A stretch of DNA of 17,806 nucleotides from JAFGED01 sp034430835 (GTDB taxonomy: Bacteria; Chloroflexota; Anaerolineae; B4-G1), in contig DAOUDX010000041.1 in assembly GCA_034430835.1 (NCBI GenBank), positions 1-17,806 of the forward strand. Direction: 5' to 3'. This document shows, one piece after another, positions 6,700 through 12,514 of the stretch. Under the pieces are notes generated by a model that searched no databases, was not told where the DNA came from, and saw only the letters and a list, made by a program, of their open reading frames with translations. A program made the translations under genes and the position numbers. The number at the start of each line of letters is the position of its first letter. Position 1 is the stretch's first letter.

Positions 6700-6771
6700 A
6701 TGATCAACTTTCGCGGTTTGGTTCTAGTCTTGTCCAACTTGCTCCTGGTCCTTATTGGAAAGGAGCCTTAG
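6700..6771 (+). CDS. leader peptide 2, Leu/Val-rich (23 aa)
   Basis: The ORF reads MINFRGLVLVLSNLLLVLIG then KEP and stop. Of 23 residues, 12 are Leu, Val or Ile. It starts 33 nt after the P2 -10 box, with a weak GAG ribosome site. It shares the G-K-E-x ending and an AAGGAG in the last codons (6760-6765) with leader 1. GTCCAAC (6732-6738), inside the ORF, can pair with GTTGGGC (6774-6780) just after the stop codon, so a ribosome stalled at the Leu/Val codons would cover this protector segment. This matches the 1:2 arm of classical attenuation. Confidence 0.78.
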   Translation: MINFRGLVLVLSNLLLVLIGKEP

Positions 6772-6773
6772 CC

Positions 6774-6842
6774 TGTTGGGCAGATGGTGAAAGCCAGCAC
6801 GCGTTTGGAGCACAAGGCAGAGCCGCCCAACGGGGCGGCTCT
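6774..6842 (+). terminator. attenuator-like structure of unit 2 (hairpin without U-run)
   Basis: AGAGCCGCCC (6819-6828) and GGGCGGCTCT (6833-6842) form a perfect 10-bp stem with an AACG loop. GTTGGGC (6774-6780) is exactly complementary to GCCCAAC (6825-6831), in the left arm and loop, and would form an alternative antiterminator. Unlike unit 3, no T-run follows (GATGCTGTAGAC), so termination may be weak, lost or Rho-assisted. The sequence after the hairpin resembles that after the unit 3 hairpin. Confidence 0.6.
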
Positions 6843-6938
6843 GATGCTGTAGACGACCTTAAAGGACATCCAACGCGCCCTTAGCAGAATGTTAACGATA
6901 ACCGTGTACCATTGAGGCCACCCACAAGAGGACTGAAA

Positions 6939-7043
6939 GTGAGCACTCGCCGATATCACGCCAGAATACGCAAGTCTATCCCTCAAGCACTGGGGTTGCT
7001 CGTCTTGGTCATTATTGGGCTCCTGCTTAGCAGGGGCAATTGA
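6939..7043 (+). CDS. leader peptide 3, Leu/Val/Ile-rich (34 aa)
   Basis: A GTG-start ORF with AGAGG 7 nt upstream. A basic start (MSTRRYHARIRKS) is followed by LGLLVLVIIGLLL and a short SRGN tail. The BCAA codon run spans about 6990-7030. It is the leader closest to ilvB (112 nt from stop to the ilvB ATG) and is followed by a complete terminator/antiterminator pair. I see no convincing promoter directly upstream, so it probably lies on the P2 transcript. Its N-terminal half differs from leaders 1 and 2. It lacks their GKE/AAGGAG ending. Confidence 0.78.
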   Translation: MSTRRYHARIRKSIPQALGLLVLVIIGLLLSRGN

Positions 7044-7113
7044 CGGTTGGGACGGCACCGGTGAGAAAAGAGCAAGAGGTGCACAGGCCGCCCAACCGGG
7101 CGGCCTCAGTTTT
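7044..7113 (+). terminator. ilvB attenuator (intrinsic terminator with alternative antiterminator)
   Basis: AGGCCGCCC (7085-7093), loop AACC, GGGCGGCCT (7098-7106), then CAG and TTTT (7110-7113): a 9-bp GC-rich stem and short U-run 42 nt before the ilvB start. CGGTTGGG (7044-7051), directly after the leader stop codon, is exactly complementary to CCCAACCG (7091-7098) in the terminator. This would free the terminator's right arm when the ribosome stalls in leader 3. The family-level model is attenuation by starvation for Leu, Val or Ile. Confidence 0.75.
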
Positions 7114-7154
7114 GCTGGATACGACGCAAGAACTCGTACGAACAAGGAGGAGAC

Positions 7155-8843
7155 ATGAAGCGAACAGGTGCACAGATGGTATGGGAAAGCCTGGTATACG
7201 AAGGCGTCGATACCGTTTTTGGCATCTCGGGCGGCGCGGTGATCCACTTGTACCACGCGCTGCCTGACTACCCCATCCACCACGTCCTGATGCGCCACGA
7301 GCAGGGAGCGGCCCACGCCGCCGATGGCTACGCGCGCGCCACCGGCAAGGTGGGGGTCTGCGTGGCCACGTCGGGTCCCGGCGCAACCAACCTGGTCACC
7401 GGTCTGGCGACAGCCTACATGGACTCGTCGCCAGTGGTGGCCTTAACCGGCCAAGTCGCCACCCCTTTCATCGGCACGGACGCGTTCCAGGAGGTGGATA
7501 TCACCGGCATTACAATCCCCATCACCAAGCACAACTACTTGGTCACCGACATCGAGGAGCTGCCCACAGTCATCAAAGAGGCGTTTCACATCGCGCGCGC
7601 CGGGCGGCCGGGGCCGGTACTGATCGACATCGCCAAAGATGTCCAGGCTGCCGAGATCGACTACGTGTATCCAGAAGAGGTCAACCTGCCGGGATTCGAG
7701 GGCTGTGCGTACGATTCCCCGTCCTTGGTTGAGCAGGCGGCCCAGATGCTCAACCAGGCCGAAAAACCCCTGATCATCGCCGGACACGGCGTGGTGCTGG
7801 CGGGCGCCGAGGACGATCTGGCGGCGTTGGTCGAAAAGGCCAACGTTCCGGTCGTCAACACGCTGTTGGGCCTTGGGTCTATACCGGAGACGCATCCGCT
7901 GTGCCTGGGAATGGCAGGGATGCACGGCGAGGCCGCGACCAACTTGGCGCTGAGCCACGCCGACGTCATCCTCAACCTGGGCAGCCGCTTCGACGACCGG
8001 CTGACCGGCCCGGTGGACCAGTTCGCCCGCCAGGCCAAGATCATCCACGTCGATCTCGACCCTGCCGAGGTCGGCAAGAACATCGCACCAGACCTGGCAG
8101 TGATCGGCGATTTGAAGGACGTCCTGCCGGCGCTCGTCCCGCAGGTCGAACCCGCCGAGCACACAGAGTGGCTGGCGACCATCCACGAGTGGCAAAAGGA
8201 CTCGACCCAGCGAGACGTCCTGATGAGGGAGACCGACGAACTGCTGCCCCAGTACGTGGTGCGCCAAATCTGGCACGCGACAAAAGGCGAAACGGTGATG
8301 GTCTCCGACGTAGGACAGAACCAGATGTGGGAGGCGCAATACTTTCTCCACCACCTGCGGCGAGGGCTGCTCTCATCCGGGGGGTTGGGGACGATGGGCT
8401 TTGCACTGCCCGCAGGGATAGGCGCACAGATGGGAATGCCCGGCCAGCAGGTGTGGGTCACCGCCGGCGATGGCGGGTTCCAGATGAATATCCAGGAGCT
8501 CGCGACGGTCGTCCAGGAAAAGATCCCGCTCAAGATCGCCGTCCTGAACAACGGCTACCTGGGGATGGTGCGTCAATGGCAGCAGTTATTCTTCGAGGGA
8601 CGGTACTCGGGCACGCCGCTGCTAGGGCCGGACTTTGCCAAGGTTGCCGAGGCATACGGCATCCCCGCCCTGACGGTGAAGGAGAAAGGCGAAGTGGTAG
8701 CCGCCGTCGAGCAAGCGGCCAATGCCGACGGGCCTTTCCTGATCGATTTCCGCATCGAGCAAGAGGAAAACGTGTATCCGATGGTGGTCCCCGGCTCGCC
8801 CATCAGCGTTATGATCCGCCGACCCGAGGAGGAAGAGGAATGA
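7155..8843 (+). CDS. ilvB: acetolactate synthase, large (catalytic) subunit
   Basis: A 562-residue TPP enzyme that condenses two pyruvates to 2-acetolactate, or pyruvate plus 2-oxobutyrate to acetohydroxybutyrate: the first shared step of Val/Leu/Ile synthesis. The N-terminal domain has RHEQGAAHAADGYARATG with the catalytic Glu (E49). The middle FAD/DHS-like domain spans about 190-330. The C-terminal TPP domain has GDGGFQMN (438-445) and LNNGYLGMVRQWQQ (N465-N466). AAGGAGG precedes the ATG. The C-terminus ends in an acidic EEEEE tail. The stop overlaps the ilvN start (ATGA), which implies translational coupling. Expression is probably set by the attenuator array just upstream. Confidence 0.96.
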   Translation: MKRTGAQMVWESLVYEGVDTVFGISGGAVIHLYHALPDYPIHHVLMRHEQGAAHAADGYARATGKVGVCVATSGPGATNLVTGLATAYMDSSPVVALTGQVATPFIGTDAFQEVDITGITIPITKHNYLVTDIEELPTVIKEAFHIARAGRPGPVLIDIAKDVQAAEIDYVYPEEVNLPGFEGCAYDSPSLVEQAAQMLNQAEKPLIIAGHGVVLAGAEDDLAALVEKANVPVVNTLLGLGSIPETHPLCLGMAGMHGEAATNLALSHADVILNLGSRFDDRLTGPVDQFARQAKIIHVDLDPAEVGKNIAPDLAVIGDLKDVLPALVPQVEPAEHTEWLATIHEWQKDSTQRDVLMRETDELLPQYVVRQIWHATKGETVMVSDVGQNQMWEAQYFLHHLRRGLLSSGGLGTMGFALPAGIGAQMGMPGQQVWVTAGDGGFQMNIQELATVVQEKIPLKIAVLNNGYLGMVRQWQQLFFEGRYSGTPLLGPDFAKVAEAYGIPALTVKEKGEVVAAVEQAANADGPFLIDFRIEQEENVYPMVVPGSPISVMIRRPEEEEE

Positions 8844-9349
8844 AACACACATTAGTTGCCTGGATGGAAGACAAGCCTGGCGTGCTGAACCGAGTCTCCA
8901 GCCTGTTCCGCCGCCGCAACTACAACATTGAGAGTTTGTCCGTCGGCCACAGCGAGACGCCCGGCATCTCGCGGATGACCATCGTCGTCAGCGGCGACGA
9001 TCGCGTCGTAGACCAGGTAGTCAGGCAACTCCAGAAGCTGATCAACGTCACAAAAGTGGCAGACGTGACCAGTAAGGCGGCCGTCATTCGGGAGCTGGCC
9101 CTCATCAAGGTCAAGGCGGCTAATGGCGGCCGGTCAGAGATTATCGAGCTGACCAACATCTTTCGCGCCCGAATCGTTGATGTAGGGGCCGCCACGGTGA
9201 CGGTCGAGATCACCGGGCCGGAGGATCGGGTCAATTCGCTCATTGGCCTGCTGGAACCCTTTGGTATCGAGGAGATGACGCGCACCGGGCGCGTGGCAAT
9301 GGTGCGCGGTAACGATGGCAGCGGTAGCTGCGATCTCAACGGCGCGTAA
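8840..9349 (+). CDS. ilvN: acetolactate synthase, small regulatory subunit
   Basis: A 169-residue subunit that activates IlvB and confers feedback inhibition, typically by valine. The N-terminal ACT domain (about 3-75) shows the usual MEDKPGVLNRVSSLFRRRNY NIESLSVG and ISRMTIVV; the C-terminal domain has REL-LIKVKA and GPEDRVNSLIGLLEPFGIEE. The ATG at 8840 overlaps the ilvB stop by 4 nt and gives the family's normal length. The last 15 residues (GNDGSGSCDLNGA) are a non-conserved tail. Confidence 0.96.
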   Translation: MKHTLVAWMEDKPGVLNRVSSLFRRRNYNIESLSVGHSETPGISRMTIVVSGDDRVVDQVVRQLQKLINVTKVADVTSKAAVIRELALIKVKAANGGRSEIIELTNIFRARIVDVGAATVTVEITGPEDRVNSLIGLLEPFGIEEMTRTGRVAMVRGNDGSGSCDLNGA

Positions 9350-9379
9350 TGGCAATTCTAATTGACAAGGAGGAATCAA

Positions 9380-10435
9380 ATGGCAAAGATCGATTTTGGT
9401 GGAGTGGTGGAGGATGTCGTCACGCGAGACAAGTTCCCGTTGGAGAAGGCCCGCGAGGTGCTGAAGGACGAGGCCGTGACCGTGCTCGGTTACGGCGTGC
9501 AAGGCCCGGCCCAGTCGCTGAACATGCGCGATAACGGCATCAACGTCATCGTGGGGCAGTGGAAGGGCGACCAGGCGGCGTGGGACAAGGCCGTCGCCGA
9601 TGGCTGGGTTCCCGGCGAGACGCTCTTCGATCTCGAAGAGGCCGCAGAGCGCGGCACCATCGTCCAGTACCTGGTCTCCGACGCGGCGCAAAAGCTGACT
9701 TGGCCGCGCATCAAGCCGCACCTGAAGGCAGGGGATGTACTGTACTTTTCGCACGGGTTCTCTATCGTCTACAGCGATCAGACGGGCATCGTGCCGCCGG
9801 AGAACATCGATGTGATCATGGTCGCGCCCAAGGGATCGGGCACCAGCGTGCGGGCCAACTTTCTGGCCGGGAGCGGCATCAACGCCAGCTACGCGGTGCA
9901 CCAAGACTATACGGGACGCGCAGAGGAGCGAACCATCGCTCTGGGCATCGCCATCGGCGCGGGCTATCTGTTCCCCACCACGTTCCAGATGGAGGTCTAC
10001 AGCGACCTGACCGGCGAGCGGGGCGTGCTGATGGGCGCGCTGGCTGGGCTAATGGAGGCGCAGTATAACCTGCTCCGCAAGCACGGCCACAGCCCCAGCG
10101 AGGCGTTCAACGAGACGGTCGAGGAGCTAACACAAAGCTTGATCCGACTGGTGGACAAGAACGGGATGGACTGGATGTACGCCAACTGCAGCACGACGGC
10201 GCAGCGCGGCGCCTTGGACTGGCGGCACGAGTTCCGCAAGGCCGTGGAACCGGTGTTCGACCGGCTGTACGAGAGCGTCGCCGCCGGCGAGCAGACGCGC
10301 ATCGTGCTTGAGGCCAACAGCGCCCCCGACTACAGGGAGAAGCTGGGGGAGGAGCTGCGCGAGATGCGCGAGTCGGAGATGTGGCGCGCGGGCGCGGCGG
10401 TCCGCTCCCTGCGGCCGGAGAATTGGGGGAAGTAG
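9380..10435 (+). CDS. ilvC: ketol-acid reductoisomerase
   Basis: A 351-residue enzyme that isomerises and reduces acetolactate to dihydroxyisovalerate. The Rossmann domain has VLGYGVQGPAQSLNMRDNG (35-53); H125 (YFSHGF) and D209/E213 (SDLTGERG), with a later NETVEELTQS segment, form the catalytic Mg2+ site. AAGGAGG lies 6 nt before ATG 9380, which decides this start over an upstream TTG. The sequence (GYGVQGPAQ, DGWVPGETLF, NCSTTAQRGALDW) resembles the KARI subgroup known from fungi and Bacteroidetes rather than the common GYGSQGHAHA bacterial type. The cofactor loop VGQWKGDQAAW has Trp where NADPH-binding enzymes often have Arg. It follows ilvN by 30 nt and is the last contiguous ilv gene. 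Confidence 0.96.
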   Translation: MAKIDFGGVVEDVVTRDKFPLEKAREVLKDEAVTVLGYGVQGPAQSLNMRDNGINVIVGQWKGDQAAWDKAVADGWVPGETLFDLEEAAERGTIVQYLVSDAAQKLTWPRIKPHLKAGDVLYFSHGFSIVYSDQTGIVPPENIDVIMVAPKGSGTSVRANFLAGSGINASYAVHQDYTGRAEERTIALGIAIGAGYLFPTTFQMEVYSDLTGERGVLMGALAGLMEAQYNLLRKHGHSPSEAFNETVEELTQSLIRLVDKNGMDWMYANCSTTAQRGALDWRHEFRKAVEPVFDRLYESVAAGEQTRIVLEANSAPDYREKLGEELREMRESEMWRAGAAVRSLRPENWGK

Positions 10436-10480
10436 GGTCGGTCAATTAGCAATTAGCCAATTGACAATGAACAATGTTGG

Positions 10481-10521
10481 CGCGGATTCCAATCCGCGGG
10501 CGCGAGCCGTGCAAAGCACGG
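10481..10521. repeat. double palindrome in the ilvC-cupin gap
   Basis: CGCGGATT-CC-AATCCGCG (10481-10498) is a perfect 8-bp hairpin, followed at once by CCGTGC-AAA-GCACGG (10507-10521). The first recurs as CGCGGAT-AGA-ATCCGCG inside the ABC gene (11724-11740). The preceding 10443-10477 is AT-rich with short repeats (CAATTAG, CAATTAG, CAATTGACAATGAACAATG). This 123-nt gap holds no gene. The hairpins have no T-run, so I call them dispersed repeats rather than a terminator. Confidence 0.6.
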
Positions 10522-10558
10522 GTGGAAATCACGCCTACATCTTCTGTGCAAGGATGGG

Positions 10559-10930
10559 ATGGAAGACTCGATGGAAAAGGTCAACCTGGCGGCAAAGTTC
10601 AGCACATTTGACGAGTTGTGGTCTCCCAAGATTGTGGGGGAGCTCAACGGGCAGTGCGTCAAGATCGTGAAGGTGAAAGGCGAGTTTGTCTGGCACCACC
10701 ACGACGTCGAGGACGAACTGTTCATGGTGATCGAGGGCCGGCTCACCATCAAGTTCCGAGACCGGGACGTGACGCTGGAGGAAGGGAAGTTTCTGATCGT
10801 GCCGCACGGCGTGGAGCACAAGCCGGTGGCCGAAGAGGAGGCCCACGTGCTTTTGTTCGAGCCCAGGACCACACTGAACACCGGCAACGTGCGGAACGAG
10901 CGCACGGTGGAGACGCCAGCGGTCATTTAG
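10559..10930 (+). CDS. small cupin-domain protein
   Basis: A 123-residue single-domain cupin (double-stranded beta-barrel). Motif 1 is GEFVWHHHDVEDELFMVIEG (41-60), with His46/His48 and Glu53 as probable metal ligands. Motif 2 is GKFLIVPHGVEHKP (76-89), with His87 as the fourth ligand. The C-terminus (EPRTTLNTGNVRNERT) is typical of a widespread family of small cupins of unknown substrate. The start could be ATG 10559 (AAGGA 4 nt upstream) or ATG 10571. It lies in the BCAA run, 18 nt before the ABC protein gene; its function there is unknown. A role as sugar-phosphate isomerase or dioxygenase cannot be told from sequence. Confidence 0.85.
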   Translation: MEDSMEKVNLAAKFSTFDELWSPKIVGELNGQCVKIVKVKGEFVWHHHDVEDELFMVIEGRLTIKFRDRDVTLEEGKFLIVPHGVEHKPVAEEEAHVLLFEPRTTLNTGNVRNERTVETPAVI

Positions 10931-10948
10931 GCAGGGGGGCCTGGCTGC

Positions 10949-12478
10949 GTGGGGCGCAAACCGTTCATCACCCTGAATGATATCTCCCTCCGGCTGTATG
11001 ACCGGGTGCTTTTCGAGCACACCTGCTGGGAGATCCTGGAGGACCAGCACTGGGCCGTGATCGGCCCAAACGGCTCAGGAAAATCGACCTTGGTGAAGGC
11101 GGTGTGCGGCCAGGTGCCGGTCGTGCAGGGGAAGATCGCCTATCACTTTGCGGAGGGCGGCGTCAAGCCGCAGGAGCAGATCGGCTACGTGTCCTTCGAC
11201 GCGCAGCGATCGGTCGTGGGATGGCAGGACCCGTTCTACCAGGCACGGTGGAATAGTGATAGAAGCACGGATGGCGTGCCCGTCGCGGAGTATCTGTCGC
11301 TCGATCGGGTTTACAAAATTAACCCGTTTCAAGTCGTTGACAACCTTCCCGACCCTGCCGAGTTCACGGCGCGGCGGGACGAGGTTAGCGAACGTTTACA
11401 GATAGGATCGCTGCTGGAAAAGAACGCCATCCAGCTCTCCAACGGAGAGCGGCGCAAGGTGTTCATCACCCGTGCGCTGCTCAAGAGTCCGCGGCTGCTC
11501 ATCCTCGATAATCCCTTCACCGGCCTCGACCAGGAGTTCAGGGCCAGGCTGAGGGAGATCATCGCGCGGCTGACGCAGGACAGGATGCGCGTGATGGTGG
11601 TGGAGACGGATCGGGACGAGATCCCACCGGGCATCACGCACGTGCTGGAGGTGGAGGACTGCCGGGTGAAGGCAAGAGGGCCGGTTTCCAAACCGCGCAG
11701 CCCAGCGGCTGTCCCGCACCCCGCGCGGATAGAATCCGCGGCTACAGGCCACCAGGGGGAGAGGGCCGACCGCCGAGTCCTGGTCCGCATGGAGAACGTG
11801 CGCGTCTCCTACAACGGCACGCCGGTGCTCCAGGGGATCGACTGGACGGTGCGCGAGGGGGAGCACTGGGCGCTGCTGGGTCCCAACGGCGCGGGCAAGA
11901 CGACGCTCTTGAGCCTGATCCTGGGCGATAACCCGCAGGCTTATGCCAACAACATCACACTTTTCGGCAGGCGGCGGGGCTCGGGCGAGTCCATCTGGGA
12001 GATCAAGCGGCGTATCGGCTGGGTGGCGCCCGAGCTGCACCTTTACTATCCCTTCGACGCCACTGGCTTTGACGTGGTGTGTTCGGGTTTCTTCGACTCG
12101 GTGGGGCTCTATCACCGCTGTTCACCGCAGCAGCAGGAGGAGGCCCAGGCCTGGATGGAACGGCTCGGTATCACGGACTGCGCCGACGCGGCATTCCGGC
12201 AACTTTCGGAGGGGGAGCAGCGCATGGCGCTCGTCGCCCGCGCACTGGTGAAGCGTCCGCAACTGCTGGTTCTGGACGAACCGTGCCAGGGATTGGACGC
12301 GCGCAATCGTGATCGGGTGTTGGAGGCCGTCGATTCGGTCGGCGATCACCTGGATGCCAGCATGATCTATGTGACGCACGACACGGACGAACTGCCCAGG
12401 AGTATCACGCACGTGATTAGACTGGATACAGGCAGGGTCATTGGCAGAGAGATACTGAACTGTACAACCAGAGATTAG
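10949..12478 (+). CDS. ModF-like twin ABC ATP-binding protein
   Basis: A 509-residue soluble protein with two ABC nucleotide-binding domains and no membrane segment. Domain 1 has Walker A GPNGSGKST (39-47), signature LSNGE (163-167) and Walker B LLILDNPFTGLD, where the catalytic Glu is Asn188. Domain 2 has GPNGAGKTT (311-319), LSEGE (419-423) and LVLDEPCQGLD with Glu444 intact. The pattern EHWALLGPNGAGKTTLLSLI with DNPQAYANNI and GWVAPELH matches the ModF/PhrA-like family, whose role is poorly known; a molybdate link is by name only. Domain 1 may bind but hydrolyse ATP slowly. The interdomain linker (about 243-276) is Pro/Ala/Arg-rich and is encoded by two palindromic repeats. The start is GTG 10949. 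No permease gene is nearby. Confidence 0.88.
   Translation: MGRKPFITLNDISLRLYDRVLFEHTCWEILEDQHWAVIGPNGSGKSTLVKAVCGQVPVVQGKIAYHFAEGGVKPQEQIGYVSFDAQRSVVGWQDPFYQARWNSDRSTDGVPVAEYLSLDRVYKINPFQVVDNLPDPAEFTARRDEVSERLQIGSLLEKNAIQLSNGERRKVFITRALLKSPRLLILDNPFTGLDQEFRARLREIIARLTQDRMRVMVVETDRDEIPPGITHVLEVEDCRVKARGPVSKPRSPAAVPHPARIESAATGHQGERADRRVLVRMENVRVSYNGTPVLQGIDWTVREGEHWALLGPNGAGKTTLLSLILGDNPQAYANNITLFGRRRGSGESIWEIKRRIGWVAPELHLYYPFDATGFDVVCSGFFDSVGLYHRCSPQQQEEAQAWMERLGITDCADAAFRQLSEGEQRMALVARALVKRPQLLVLDEPCQGLDARNRDRVLEAVDSVGDHLDASMIYVTHDTDELPRSITHVIRLDTGRVIGREILNCTTRD
11682..11740. repeat. two palindromes forming the linker of the ABC gene
   Basis: CGGTTT-CC-AAACCG (11682-11695) and CGCGGAT-AGA-ATCCGCG (11724-11740) lie inside the ABC protein gene, in the stretch coding for residues 243-276 between the two ATPase domains. 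The second is a variant of the intergenic CGCGGATT-CC-AATCCGCG at 10481. The reading frame stays open across both. Confidence 0.65.
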
Positions 12479-12514
12479 AGATTGGAGATCGAGGGAATTA
12501 GGAGGTAATTGGTC

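Noticed and set aside
6881..6912. Separate promoter for leader 3 (TTAGCA ... GATAAC)
   Set aside because: Boxes are far from consensus and the spacing does not fit; P2 upstream is much stronger.
6616..7154. T-box riboswitch as an alternative for ilvB control
   Set aside because: I found no T-box consensus (AGGGTGGNACCGCG-like) or Stem I specifier layout; the leader ORFs with BCAA codon runs explain the region better.
7661..8551. Long minus-strand open frames opposite ilvB (also 7443-8354)
   Set aside because: They lie entirely antisense to a certain gene with full IlvB motifs; their peptides are low-complexity and match no family. They are GC-skew shadows.
10481..10521. Terminator after ilvC
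   Set aside because: Two good hairpins but no T-run, and the palindromes recur inside the ABC gene, so they are better called repeats.
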